Positions 19,260 to 28,857 of a stretch of 64,000 nucleotides of DNA are shown here, one piece after another (the first letter of the stretch is position 1; each line of letters starts with the position of its first letter). The stretch is from assembly GCA_035274425.1 (NCBI GenBank), contig DATEOC010000084.1, forward strand, positions 62,001-126,000. The letters run 5' to 3'. Source of the stretch: JADMIH01 sp035274425. Its GTDB lineage: Bacteria > Chloroflexota > Chloroflexia > QHBQ01 > JADMIH01. Position numbers and translations under genes: made by a program. The notes under the pieces were generated by a model. That model was given only the letters and a program-made list of their open reading frames with translations. It did not search any database and was not told the DNA's origin.

Positions 19260-19861
19260 ATCCCCGACACTTTCATCAAACGCAAATATCCCTCCAGCAC
19301 TGCACGGCTCTTAGGGAAATTAGGCAACCCATACACTATAGGCCTTCCGCGCCTCCGAATCCCTACTAAACCTATTGAGGCAGGCAGTATAAGCATGAGA
19401 AGCAGTACGAACTCGCCCAGACCAGTGCCGAACAGGTCGAGCACAGGGCGATCAGGTTGTAAAATCAGTGAGTAGCCGAAGTCGGCGGTCACTATACCCG
19501 ATCCAGCCAGGGTAAAATCCCCTATTGTTAGGTTGATGCCTTTGGTCACTATTTGCCGCTCATAGTCGGTACCATGCCATGTAAAGAAAGCCCACGTAGT
19601 CTCACTCGGGTCAAATAACCAGGCTATATAATTGATGGGCCAGGGCTTATCAATCGCCAACTCCCGCACCAGTTGTTGGTTTTCTTCAATACCCATTTGT
19701 ATAAACGCAGGATCAGGGGTGCAGTAGTGACAAAATCTGGGTGGTGAATCTATTATCCCTCCCAGCCTATATACAACTAATGAATATATCACCAGCCCAG
19801 CAAGAAAGAGCGTCACCACCCCGCCCACAATACGCCTGGCAAAGTAAGCTATCATGCTCAT
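19256..19861 (-). CDS. Truncated DppB-like ABC transporter permease (N-terminal part)
   Basis: A 201-aa protein from ATG 19861 (GGGAGGG just upstream). MIAYFARRIVGGVVTLFLAGLV is the first membrane helix of DppB/OppB peptide permeases. LAIDKPWPINYIAWL and VTADFGYSLILQPDRPVLDLF match the periplasmic loop conserved in that family, and LLLMLILPASIGLVGI looks like the next helix. The whole binding-protein-dependent transport core with the EAA loop is missing; full proteins are about 310-340 aa. The stop codon lies within a GTAGGGG repeat, so the gene was probably cut short by that element. No partner ABC genes are near, so it is likely a remnant. Confidence 0.55.
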   Translation of the reverse strand: MSMIAYFARRIVGGVVTLFLAGLVIYSLVVYRLGGIIDSPPRFCHYCTPDPAFIQMGIEENQQLVRELAIDKPWPINYIAWLFDPSETTWAFFTWHGTDYERQIVTKGINLTIGDFTLAGSGIVTADFGYSLILQPDRPVLDLFGTGLGEFVLLLMLILPASIGLVGIRRRGRPIVYGLPNFPKSRAVLEGYLRLMKVSGM

Positions 19862-19930
19862 TCCCTCCCGGCTATGCACTAACTCCCTAACCCCTACTAC
19901 ACCTCCTGCGTCTATATAGTTCAATAGAGC

Positions 19931-21334
19931 CTACGTGCGCCCCCTATGCGCCACAAACTCCAGCAAATCGCTCCTCGTAATCAGCCCCACAGGCTGCCCG
20001 CCTTCCTCCACCAGCACAGCCGAATTGTTCGCCAGCAGCGCGGGCACTACTCTCTCAACTTCCTCCGCCACGTCCACAAGCGGGAAGGGCGGGTCCATCA
20101 CACCCTCTACCTTTGCGTCTATTAGCGCGGGATCGCGGAAGACGCGCTCAAGAAGGTTACGCTCCTGAATCGAGCCTATCATCTCGTGCACGTCTGCGAA
20201 GGGGCCCTGACCGTTGTTGTCACCCGCGCCTGGTCGCGTCACCGGAAGCTGCGAGATACCGTACTGTTGCAGCAGGTCTATCGCCTCGCGCACCGTCTTG
20301 TTGGAAGGCACCGTCACCATCACCGGCATCTCGCGGTTCGGCTTACCCACGAGATCGCGCACGCGGGCGCTGATCGACAGCCTATCGAGGAAGCCATTCT
20401 CTCTCATCCAGGCGTCGTTGAACAGCTTCGATAAGTACCCTCGCCCTGTGTCGGGGAATATCGTCAATATCACCTTCCCCTCGTCCATCCGCTTCGCCAC
20501 CTGCAACGCCGCCCACATCGCCGTGCCCGTAGACCCCCCTACCAGGATGCCCTCCTCACGGGTGATGCGCCGCGCTACCTCGAACGAGTCGTGGTCCGTC
20601 ACCATCACCCACTCATCCACCACCTTGCTGTCAAAGGTGCCAGGCATGAAGTCCTCGCCTATCCCCTCCACCTTGTACGGCCTCGCACGGTCACCCGTAT
20701 AGATTGAGCCTTCGGGGTCGGCTCCCACCACCCACACGTTCGGGTTCTGCTTCTTGAGGTAGTTGCCTATGCCTGAAATAGTCCCACCCGTGCCCACACC
20801 GCACACCAGCACATCTACCTTCCCTTCAAGCTGCCGCCAAATCTCCGGCCCCGTCGTCTCGAAGTGGGTACGCGGGTTCTCCAGGTTGAAATATTGGTTC
20901 GGCTGGAACGCCCCAGGTATCTCCCGCGTCAGCCTATCCGCCGTGCTGTAATAGCTCTCAGGGCTTTCGCGGGGCACAGCGGTAGGCGTAGTAACAACCT
21001 CCGCCCCATACGCTTTGAGGAGCGCGATCTTCTCCTGCGCTACTTTGTCGGGCATGACGAACACCATCTTATAGCCCATAATCGCGGCAGCGATGGCTAT
21101 ACCCGTGCCCGTATTGCCTGAAGTCGGCTCGACGATAGTCCCCCCCTTCTTGAGGAGACCTTTCCGCTCGGCAGCCTCTATCATCCTGATGCCGATGCGG
21201 TCCTTCACCGAGTTGCCCGGGTTGAACATCTCCAGCTTTGCCAGCAGAGTAGGCTTCAACCCCCTGTTCAGCTTAGGCAACCGCACAATAGGCGTATTGC
21301 CGATGGTATCCAATATGCTGTCGTAGACTTCCAT
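19931..21334 (-). CDS. Cystathionine beta-synthase / cysteine synthase with CBS pair
   Basis: A 467-aa fold-type II PLP enzyme. Lys44 in NPGNSVKDRIG is the Schiff-base lysine, TSGNTGTG (71-78) binds the substrate carboxylate and CGVGTGGTISG binds the PLP phosphate. After about residue 340 come two CBS domains (MPVMVTVPSNKTVREAIDLL and VEGVMDPPFPLVDVAEEV). This architecture is that of cystathionine beta-synthase (serine + homocysteine), but O-acetylserine sulfhydrylase activity cannot be excluded. The CBS pair suggests allosteric control by an adenosyl ligand. Confidence 0.85.
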   Translation of the reverse strand: MEVYDSILDTIGNTPIVRLPKLNRGLKPTLLAKLEMFNPGNSVKDRIGIRMIEAAERKGLLKKGGTIVEPTSGNTGTGIAIAAAIMGYKMVFVMPDKVAQEKIALLKAYGAEVVTTPTAVPRESPESYYSTADRLTREIPGAFQPNQYFNLENPRTHFETTGPEIWRQLEGKVDVLVCGVGTGGTISGIGNYLKKQNPNVWVVGADPEGSIYTGDRARPYKVEGIGEDFMPGTFDSKVVDEWVMVTDHDSFEVARRITREEGILVGGSTGTAMWAALQVAKRMDEGKVILTIFPDTGRGYLSKLFNDAWMRENGFLDRLSISARVRDLVGKPNREMPVMVTVPSNKTVREAIDLLQQYGISQLPVTRPGAGDNNGQGPFADVHEMIGSIQERNLLERVFRDPALIDAKVEGVMDPPFPLVDVAEEVERVVPALLANNSAVLVEEGGQPVGLITRSDLLEFVAHRGRT

Positions 21335-21399
21335 AGTCCTTTCCTTTCCCCTTTGAAAGTTACCTCGTTATTAGTAATTCACCCCCATGACGCGGGATA

Positions 21400-21537
21400 G
21401 TGAAACGTGAAACGTGATTATTGAACCGCCAAGACGCCAAGAGCGCCAAGATACCGCCAAGATTTTTGGATGAGTTGTAAAGTTGCCTATCGTCTATCGT
21501 CTATCGTCTATCGTCCGTCTTCCGTCGTCCGTCGTCT
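21400..21537. repeat. Composite repeat block upstream of the propeller gene pair
   Basis: 21400-21418 is GTGAAAC units. 21425-21468 is CCAAGACGCCAAGAGCGCCAAGA-type units. 21487-21537 is ATCGTCT and GTCGTCC units. This accounts for most of the 311-base gap between the divergent CBS-synthase and propeller genes. No clear promoter could be fixed in the rest. Confidence 0.85.
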
Positions 21538-21645
21538 GATGGATTATAGATTGGGTACGGGTTGGCGTCAATGTTATGGAGCGCAACCTCTGCCCATCAG
21601 GCTCGTTACAGATAATACGTAATTTATCGTAATGGGAGAGTAAAT

Positions 21646-24492
21646 ATGATGAACCATAAGTCATGGATCGCCCCCTTTACCGCAACGTTCATGCTCCTGC
21701 TCGTTGGAGTTGTAGCAACGCTTGCTACCGCATCAGCGCAGCCCCTGGCAGCCCAAACGGACCCACCTGGCTGCTGGGCCGTCTATCCACAGCCCGCCGA
21801 TAATAGCTACCGGGAGCTGCATGGAGTGGCAGCCCTTTCGGCCAGCGATGTGTGGGCAGTCGGCTACCAATCGGGCCTGGATAGCCCTCAGACCCTCATC
21901 ACCCATTGGGACGGCAAGGCATGGAACGCCGTGCCCAGCCCAAGTGAGGGGCTGACGAGAAGCACCCTTTCGGGTGTCGCCGCCATCTCACCCACCGACG
22001 TATGGGCAGTGGGGTCCTCCGGCTTGTATGATCGAGGCGAAGTCCGCACTCTTGTGATGCACTGGGATGGGCGGGTGTGGAGCGTCATACCCAGCCCCAA
22101 TGCCAGCAGCAATAATAATGAGCTAAAGGCCGTAGCCGCGGTCTCCAAAGACGACGTGTGGGCAGTAGGGAACTATACCATACCGAACGGGGCTAACAGC
22201 ACCCTGAACGCACTCATACTCCACTGGGATGGCACGCGTTGGACGCAATCCCCTGCCCCCCACCTGGTCCCAATGGCCCAGCTCAATGGTGTAACAGCCA
22301 TCTCTAGAGACGACGTGTGGGCCGTCGGCGGTGGCAATGAGGAAACGTTTCAGGCCCTCGCCCTACACTGGGACGGCACCGAATGGAGCGCCGTACCAAC
22401 TGTAAGGTTACCCCAGGCCGGTTATCTCAATGCTGTGTCGGCGGCGGGACCTGACGATGTGTGGGCGGTCGGCATGGCATTAGGCAATCAAACGGGGAAT
22501 AATCCTACTGAGACGCTCACTCTGCACTGGAATGGCAAGGAGTGGAGCCGTGTTGCAAGCCCTAACGCGGAGCGTGATGTGCGCTCCTGGAGCATCCTCA
22601 ATTCAGTGGTAACTCTCCCAGGAAGGGAAGTATGGGCCTTCGGCGCTTTCAATCAGAACAAAACGCCTAGCCAGCCTCTCCTCATGCGTTGGAACGGGTC
22701 CGCCTGGAGTCTCGTCTCCAGCCCAATACGGACCTTCACTACTAACTTACTGGGGGCTACAGTAAGCGCGGATGGGAGCATCTGGACCGTAGGCTCGCGC
22801 TCCTCGCCCACGATTGGCAACCAGGAGGGACTCGCTCTCCGGCACACATCTACCCCTTGCGCCTCTACTCCAACGCCCATCGCCACGATGGCCCCGCCGG
22901 TCCCCTTACCCGGCACAAACAATGTGACTTTCCCGGAAACAGGTAAGACCCTAAGTGGCATCTTCCGTGACTACTGGAAGGCGCATGGTGGCCTCATTCA
23001 ACAGGGCTTTGCCATCTCGAACCTGCTCGGCGAGGTGTCCGACCTCAACGGCAAGCCATACACGATGCAGTACTTCGAGAGGGCGGTTTTTGAATACCAC
23101 CCCGAAAACCAGCCTCCATATAATGTCCTCCTCTCTCAGTTAGGCCGGTTCGAGTATCTCAAGAGATATAGCAAGCAAGGTGCGCCCAACCAGCGCCCCA
23201 ACACGTCTGCCGGCTCCATCCTCTTCCCCGAAACGGGCAAGCGCCTGGGCGGCAAGTTCCTCCAGTACTGGCGAGATAACGGCGGCCTCATGCAGCAGGG
23301 TTTCCCTCTCTCAGATGAGTTCGAGGAGGTAAGCCCCCTCAACGGCAAGAGATACACCGTACAATACTTCGAGCGCGCCGTATTCGAGGCGCACCCTGAG
23401 AACCAACCCCCCTTCGACGTGCTGCTCTCTCATATCGGCAGGTTCCGCTACAACCAGCAATACAACAGCGCGGCCAGCGCCACAATCGTCGCGAGCAACA
23501 TCGGCAACGCCGTAGCAGGCGGCAAGTTCATCTTCTGGGAGGACCGGGGTCTCCCTAACAACCCCATCTATGGCTTCGATAATGAGCGCGCCACGCAGGC
23601 GCTCGTGACGGAGAAGCCAGGCTACAAATTCGAGATGGCTACCGACGGCACGCACGTAACTTGGATAGCCCCTGACTACACTTTCACCCAATCCGCCACG
23701 CTCGATGGCCTACACATCGGCACCGGCGCAAGCTTCAGCATACCGATCACCAGTGGTATCAGCGTACTGGCCATCGAAAACGGGGTGCTATATTACTATT
23801 GGGACATCGAGGGCGGCATGGCTATTCACGCCCATGACATAGCCACAGGCAATAAGCGGCCCCTGGTAGTGCACCCCTTCCGCACCCTGCCGAATGGCTC
23901 GCGCACATCTGACGTATTGGTGAGCCGGGTCCTAGTAAAGGATGGGGTGCTGCTGTGGAGCGAATCGCGCTACAGGCCGGATACGCCCCCTACTGACAGC
24001 GAAACGAGCCTGCACATGCTCAAGCTCGACGGCACTATGGGCGATACGGTGCTCGCCACGGCAAGGGGCAACCTGAGGGGCTTCGATCTCTCCGGCGATA
24101 ACGTGGTATGGACCTTCTCGCCCCTCGATCTCGCCGATCCACCCGACCCCAGCAACCGCGTCACCCTGTATAACATCAGGACAGGGGTGAAGAGAGCCAT
24201 ATCGCCTGAGGGTATCCGTGCCTCGGACCCCATCATAAGAGGCAACCTGGTCGTCTGGTCTGAGGGCACCAGCACTCTGCCGTTCATAGACCGGAAGATA
24301 GTCTATAACACCTTGATGAAGGTGTACGATATAGAGACCGGTTCTACTCATACGCTCTTCCGGCAGAACACCTTCGTGGCTCCGCTCGCCATCGTAGGCA
24401 ATGCCCTCGCCTTTACACAGTATGACCGCATCAGAGATACGACGGGGCTATACCTGGTGGAACTGCCCGCCGCTGGCGCAACGCCAAAATGA
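21646..24492 (+). CDS. Giant secreted protein: 7-blade propeller, two FPETG/YFER repeats, second propeller
   Basis: A 948-aa exported protein. A signal peptide (ATFMLLLVGVVATLATASA) is followed by seven repeats of the DVWAVG ... HWDG..W..VPSP type, which fit one seven-bladed propeller. Next come two tandem ~80-residue repeats with FPETGK, YWKAHGGLIQQGFAIS, YTMQYFERAVFEYHPENQPP and LLSQLGRF. The C-terminal ~340 residues are a TolB-like propeller (VVWTFSPLD, LVVWSEGT). It has no sortase signal or C-terminal membrane helix. A paralogue follows directly. An extracellular or cell-surface binding role is likely; the ligand is unknown. Confidence 0.8.
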   Translation: MMNHKSWIAPFTATFMLLLVGVVATLATASAQPLAAQTDPPGCWAVYPQPADNSYRELHGVAALSASDVWAVGYQSGLDSPQTLITHWDGKAWNAVPSPSEGLTRSTLSGVAAISPTDVWAVGSSGLYDRGEVRTLVMHWDGRVWSVIPSPNASSNNNELKAVAAVSKDDVWAVGNYTIPNGANSTLNALILHWDGTRWTQSPAPHLVPMAQLNGVTAISRDDVWAVGGGNEETFQALALHWDGTEWSAVPTVRLPQAGYLNAVSAAGPDDVWAVGMALGNQTGNNPTETLTLHWNGKEWSRVASPNAERDVRSWSILNSVVTLPGREVWAFGAFNQNKTPSQPLLMRWNGSAWSLVSSPIRTFTTNLLGATVSADGSIWTVGSRSSPTIGNQEGLALRHTSTPCASTPTPIATMAPPVPLPGTNNVTFPETGKTLSGIFRDYWKAHGGLIQQGFAISNLLGEVSDLNGKPYTMQYFERAVFEYHPENQPPYNVLLSQLGRFEYLKRYSKQGAPNQRPNTSAGSILFPETGKRLGGKFLQYWRDNGGLMQQGFPLSDEFEEVSPLNGKRYTVQYFERAVFEAHPENQPPFDVLLSHIGRFRYNQQYNSAASATIVASNIGNAVAGGKFIFWEDRGLPNNPIYGFDNERATQALVTEKPGYKFEMATDGTHVTWIAPDYTFTQSATLDGLHIGTGASFSIPITSGISVLAIENGVLYYYWDIEGGMAIHAHDIATGNKRPLVVHPFRTLPNGSRTSDVLVSRVLVKDGVLLWSESRYRPDTPPTDSETSLHMLKLDGTMGDTVLATARGNLRGFDLSGDNVVWTFSPLDLADPPDPSNRVTLYNIRTGVKRAISPEGIRASDPIIRGNLVVWSEGTSTLPFIDRKIVYNTLMKVYDIETGSTHTLFRQNTFVAPLAIVGNALAFTQYDRIRDTTGLYLVELPAAGATPK

Positions 24493-24505
24493 GCATGGAT
24501 TAGCA

Positions 24506-24537
24506 GCGTAGGGGTGTGGCGCGCCACACCCCTACGC
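24506..24537. repeat. 32-bp perfect GTAGGGG palindrome between paralogues
   Basis: A fully self-complementary element, core GTAGGGGTGTGG / CCACACCCCTAC at 24508-24535, extended by GC on both sides. It begins 14 bases after the stop of the first propeller gene and may act as a terminator or processing site. Confidence 0.8.
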
Positions 24538-24565
24538 AACTTTACCAGTAAGAGAAGAGCATAAA

Positions 24566-27298
24566 ATGAAGAAGCCAGCGCGCTGTTTGCCAATGACATT
24601 GCCATGTACATTATTCCTCTTGGCTCTTGCGTTCGTGCTGTCAGGGAGTACTGCGAAAGAGACAGTCGCTGATACCCCTGCTACCGGCTGTTGGACTATC
24701 TTCCAAAGCTCTAATACGGGGCTTCAGATCAATGAAGTAAGTGCCCTGGCTGTGCTGTCGAAGGATGATTTATGGGCTGCCGGATATTACAGTCCTACCT
24801 ATAACTCATACAAATCGCTTGTAATGCACTGGGATGGTAAATCATGGAGTATGGTGCCCACGCCAAATAATGAAGGTTACAGCTACAAGCTACTAGCTAT
24901 AGAGGCCATTAGCTCCGATGATATTTGGGCTACAGGAAATTATCACGCGAACGATAGCCAACTAGAGCTGACCTTGATCATGCACTGGGATGGCGAAAAG
25001 TGGGCACAAGTCGAGATACCCAAACTTGGCAACCTGGGGTCGCTCAATGGAATATCTGCTGTTTCAAAAGATGATATATGGGCAGTCGGCTCGTATTACT
25101 CGTCGCATGATGCCATATCCTACAACCTGATCATGCATTGGGATGGCAATAACTGGTCGCCCCCAGACGAAATTCCTAATCCCCATCCATATTATCCCAA
25201 TTATCCAGGCCCGAATTCCCTCCACGCGGTTGCCGCAATCTCACAGGACGATGTGTGGGCAATTGGCGCGACCGATGGCGGCCCCTCAGTATTGCATTGG
25301 AATGGCAAAAATTGGACGGAAGGTCCCTTCCCAAGATTGAAGCAAGGGGTAAAGTTGCAGGCTCTAGCAGCTATTGGGCCAGGGGATATATGGGTGGCTG
25401 GAGTAGACCCAGATAGTCACTTGCTAACGCTGCACTGGGATGGCAGCGTCTGGACACCAGTACCTGCTATTACACCGGGTGCTAAAATTATCACTGTTGT
25501 GGCCCTGGCGGCTGTCTCAAAGGATAATATCTGGCTAATAGGCAACGATAGCCATTCTGAGATGACCGTGATGCTCCTTATGCACTGGGATGGCAAAGCC
25601 TGGAATGCAGTCCCAAATGTCTTGCAGGATACGCGCCAGGACTTTTCCAGTGTTGTAAGTGCGGGAGCCGCAGACCCCGATGGCAGCTTATGGATGGTGG
25701 TGCCGGGCTTTTCTACGGGGGCAGCGCCGTTGCTCCTACGCCGTGATACTACTAATTGTGTAGAGGCTACTCCTGTTGCCACGCCACTGGTTCCACCCGT
25801 GATGGTACCAGGCAATGATAATCGCACCTTCCCTGAAACGGGGAAAGCCGTCTCAGGCCTCTTCCTCGATTACTGGCAAACACATGGCGGCCTGGCTCAG
25901 CAAGGCTATCCCATCTCTAGCTTGATAGGCGAGATCAGCCCGCTCGACGGTAAGACCTACACGGTGCAATATTTCGAGCGTGCCGTCTTTGAGTATCACC
26001 CGGAGAACAAATCGCCATATAACATCTTGCTCTCTCAACTGGGCGCCTTCAGGTACAAGAGTAGGCACCCTAATGGTGCGCCAGCCCAAAGGCCTAACAC
26101 CTCACCAGGCTCGCGCCTATTTCCTGTAACGGGCAAGCGCTTAGGCGGCAGGTTCCTGGACTATTGGACGGCTAATGGCGGCCTGGCCCAGCAGGGCTAC
26201 CCTCTCTCGGATGAATTCAGCGAGGTCAGCCCATCTGATGGCAAAACATATACGGTTCAATACTTCGAGCGCGCCGTCTTCGAAGCGCACCCTGAGAACC
26301 AGCCGCCATTTGACGTGCTGCTCAGTCTTTCGGGAAGGTTCCGCTATATCGATACCTATGAAGCTTCGTCTCCACCGGTCCCGCAGTTAATCTCTCCCTA
26401 TATATTTGAAGGGCCAGCGACAAGCGAGCGTTACCTTGTCTGGCTAGATTACACCCACCGGAGCTTACCCACCATTCGTGGCTACGACCTCATGGAAAAG
26501 AGGGAGTTCTTGATCACCGACGACCCTATAGGTAAGAACCCTCCCGCGACTAACGGTAAGGTCGTCGCCTGGTCCGAATATACGGTCAATGGTCATGTGA
26601 CCGTGCGAGGGTATGATCTTACAACGCAGAGCAACTTTACAATCTTAGAGCGTTCCAGCGCCAGCTATCTGGGCAACCTGGCGCTGGACGCCAATACTCT
26701 CTACTATAGAGACGCGACACTAGACCATAGGGGTCTCTTTGCACGCGACCTACAGACGGGCACCGAGCGTTTGATCGGCAAGGAAGGAGAAGGCATTAGG
26801 GCTGCTGATGGTAAGGTAGTGTGGATTGCATTTGAGCGATATTGCCCAGGTACTTTCTGCGCCCCCACTTGGAACCTACATATTCAAGCATTGGACGGCA
26901 GCGTGAAGGACACAGTAATCGCCACTGCTCCAGCTGATAACCAATTCACATCTTATGGCATCTCAGGAGACTATGTCGTGTGGGCTGAACGTAGCAAGGG
27001 GCCTTATCTCTACAATATATCTTCCGGCACCACCCGGGCAATCTCTACAGATGAAGGCGCTTTCCCCGTTATCAAAGGCAACACGGTAGTATGGGCCGAC
27101 ACTCGGTACAATACGACAGTCAAGGTATACAACATAGCTACGGGCCAGGTGCTGAAGCTCTATCCAAAGAACAGTGCCTGGATTACACCACTGGCGATGC
27201 TAGGGGAGAGAACCCTTGCCTACGGCATAGGTGACGACTCGTATAGGAGAGATAGCAGTAAAGCTCTCTACATCGTAAGCCTGGAGCAGGCCAGGTAA
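24566..27298 (+). CDS. Paralogue of the giant secreted propeller protein
   Basis: A 910-aa protein with the same layout as its upstream neighbour. A signal peptide (LFLLALAFVLSGSTA) precedes seven D(I/V)WA.G ... HWDG repeats. Two FPETGK/FPVTGK ... YFERAVFE..PEN repeats follow, then a C-terminal propeller (VVWAERSKG, TVVWADTRYN). The base composition is visibly more A/T-rich in its first third than in the upstream copy. This suggests an old duplication or an independently acquired relative. The 73-base gap containing a palindrome suggests co-transcription with attenuation. Confidence 0.8.
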   Translation: MKKPARCLPMTLPCTLFLLALAFVLSGSTAKETVADTPATGCWTIFQSSNTGLQINEVSALAVLSKDDLWAAGYYSPTYNSYKSLVMHWDGKSWSMVPTPNNEGYSYKLLAIEAISSDDIWATGNYHANDSQLELTLIMHWDGEKWAQVEIPKLGNLGSLNGISAVSKDDIWAVGSYYSSHDAISYNLIMHWDGNNWSPPDEIPNPHPYYPNYPGPNSLHAVAAISQDDVWAIGATDGGPSVLHWNGKNWTEGPFPRLKQGVKLQALAAIGPGDIWVAGVDPDSHLLTLHWDGSVWTPVPAITPGAKIITVVALAAVSKDNIWLIGNDSHSEMTVMLLMHWDGKAWNAVPNVLQDTRQDFSSVVSAGAADPDGSLWMVVPGFSTGAAPLLLRRDTTNCVEATPVATPLVPPVMVPGNDNRTFPETGKAVSGLFLDYWQTHGGLAQQGYPISSLIGEISPLDGKTYTVQYFERAVFEYHPENKSPYNILLSQLGAFRYKSRHPNGAPAQRPNTSPGSRLFPVTGKRLGGRFLDYWTANGGLAQQGYPLSDEFSEVSPSDGKTYTVQYFERAVFEAHPENQPPFDVLLSLSGRFRYIDTYEASSPPVPQLISPYIFEGPATSERYLVWLDYTHRSLPTIRGYDLMEKREFLITDDPIGKNPPATNGKVVAWSEYTVNGHVTVRGYDLTTQSNFTILERSSASYLGNLALDANTLYYRDATLDHRGLFARDLQTGTERLIGKEGEGIRAADGKVVWIAFERYCPGTFCAPTWNLHIQALDGSVKDTVIATAPADNQFTSYGISGDYVVWAERSKGPYLYNISSGTTRAISTDEGAFPVIKGNTVVWADTRYNTTVKVYNIATGQVLKLYPKNSAWITPLAMLGERTLAYGIGDDSYRRDSSKALYIVSLEQAR

Positions 27299-27338
27299 CG
27301 CAGTAAAGATAGACCCCTTACTGCGCCAGGCACAATCT

Positions 27339-27356
27339 GTAGGGGTATGCCCTTAC
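27339..27356. repeat. Degenerate GTAGGGG element containing a stop codon
   Basis: GTAGGGGTATGCCCTTAC at 27339-27356. On the minus strand the TAA of the MBL-rhodanese gene lies inside it (27353-27355). Confidence 0.6.
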
Positions 27357-28723
27357 AGCTTCACCTCATACCCCGCGCCCTTCCACGCGTCCATCCCGCC
27401 CGCGATATTCACAGGCTCGAACCCTTCACGCTTGAGGATGCTCGCTGCTATGCTGCTGCGGTTACCTGCGCCGCACACCGTCGCTACAGGCTTGTTGCTC
27501 GGTACCTCGTCAATGTGGGAGGCAAGCTGGTGGAAGGGGATATTGATAGCCCCTTCGATGTGCCCCTCACGCCACTCAGACGGTTCGCGCACATCTAGCA
27601 CGGTGTAGGGGTTGCTGCCCGCCTCTATGCGCTCGTGAAGCTCGGCAACTGGCAACTGGCGCACCGATTCAATATGGCGTCCGCTGCTGTCCCATGTCGC
27701 CATACCGCCCAGCAAATAGCCCTTGACTACCGTCTGCCCCACAGCCGCCATGCTCGATACCACACGCCCCAGGTCATCGTCCGAAGGCAACACCAGCACC
27801 ACGTCCTTGTCGGGAGGTAACACCCAGGAGGCGCGTGTAGGGAACTGGTCTTTGTGCATATCTACATTGAGCGCGCCAGGTATGTGCCCCCCACCGAACG
27901 CCTCCGACGAGCGGGTGTCAAGCACGATTGCCCCATCGCGGCGCAGCATGTCAACCTCTTCTACCGAGAGGGCGCGCACGACCAGCTCTTCAGTGTAAAA
28001 TGGCCCACGGTTGCGTTCGACTATGCGCTTGAAATGGGGCGGTTGCGGCGGTAACTCCCCCATCAGGCTCCCCACGAAGCTATCCTGATCGCGCACCTTG
28101 AGCGCGCCATTATACTGCCTCTCAAAGCCTATTGTGGAGCTGCCCTTCGCGCTCATACTCCTGCCGCACAGCGACCCCGAAACGTGCGCCGGGTACACCT
28201 CTACCCCATCGCCCAGGCTGAGCAGCCTATCCTGGAGCGCCCTGTAAAGGAGCGCCGCCCCCTCCTCAGCCTCTACCGCTAGATCAGGCCGGGCGACATC
28301 CCCTACGAATAGGCTATCACCAGTCAGCACCAGCCACGGCTCGTCGGCGCGGGACGTATCCGATATGCTGAGGGCGATATGCTCAGGTCTGTGCCCGGGC
28401 GTATGCAGCACTTTGATGCTCACCACACCCACATGTACAGTATCCCCGTCCTTGAGGGAGAGATGGGGGTATTCTACCCCTGCCTCTTCATGTATCGCGA
28501 CCTGAGCGCCCGCCTGCGCCAGCTTGCCGTGCCCCGAGACATGGTCCGCGTGGTTATGCGTCTCAATGGCGTGCGTAATACGCAGCCCTTTGTCGGCTGC
28601 CACCCGCAGATAGTCCGACACATCCCACTGCGGGTCAACGACCACGCATTCGCCCGCATCCGTATCCCCAACAAGATACGACGCGCACCCTAAATCTTCC
28701 CTGAGGAATTGCTTGAAGTACAT
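27353..28723 (-). CDS. MBL-fold hydrolase fused to two rhodanese domains
   Basis: A 456-aa protein from ATG 28723 (MYFKQFLREDLGCASYLVGD). The metallo-beta-lactamase domain has THNHADH (His56, His58, Asp60, His61) and LHTPGHRPEH, with LTGDSLFVGDVARPDL typical of persulfide-dioxygenase-like (ETHE1) members. Two rhodanese domains follow (about 265-350 and 360-456). Only the second has the active-site Cys (PVATVCGAGNRSS); the first has VLPSDDD instead and is probably inactive. The likely role is sulfide or persulfide handling. No ribosome site is visible: a GTGAAAC/GTGATGC array lies 7 bases upstream of the ATG. Confidence 0.85.
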   Translation of the reverse strand: MYFKQFLREDLGCASYLVGDTDAGECVVVDPQWDVSDYLRVAADKGLRITHAIETHNHADHVSGHGKLAQAGAQVAIHEEAGVEYPHLSLKDGDTVHVGVVSIKVLHTPGHRPEHIALSISDTSRADEPWLVLTGDSLFVGDVARPDLAVEAEEGAALLYRALQDRLLSLGDGVEVYPAHVSGSLCGRSMSAKGSSTIGFERQYNGALKVRDQDSFVGSLMGELPPQPPHFKRIVERNRGPFYTEELVVRALSVEEVDMLRRDGAIVLDTRSSEAFGGGHIPGALNVDMHKDQFPTRASWVLPPDKDVVLVLPSDDDLGRVVSSMAAVGQTVVKGYLLGGMATWDSSGRHIESVRQLPVAELHERIEAGSNPYTVLDVREPSEWREGHIEGAINIPFHQLASHIDEVPSNKPVATVCGAGNRSSIAASILKREGFEPVNIAGGMDAWKGAGYEVKL

Positions 28724-28729
28724 AGACTC

Positions 28730-28856
28730 GTGAAACGTGATGCGTGATGTGTGGATGCGTAATTCTTTGAAGAACCTCGACACCTCAACGGCTACGCAGG
28801 CACACTATAAAGACCTTTGCGTTCTTTGTGCTTCTTTGCGTCTTTGCGTTTAGGTA
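28730..28856. repeat. GTGAAAC/GTGATGC and CTTTGCG repeat units
   Basis: 28730-28752 carries GTGAAACGTGATGCGTGATG units. 28809-28856 carries CTTTGCGTTCTTTGTGC... and TCTTTGCGTTTAGG units. They fill the gap between two minus-strand genes. Confidence 0.75.
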
Positions 28857-28857
28857 A

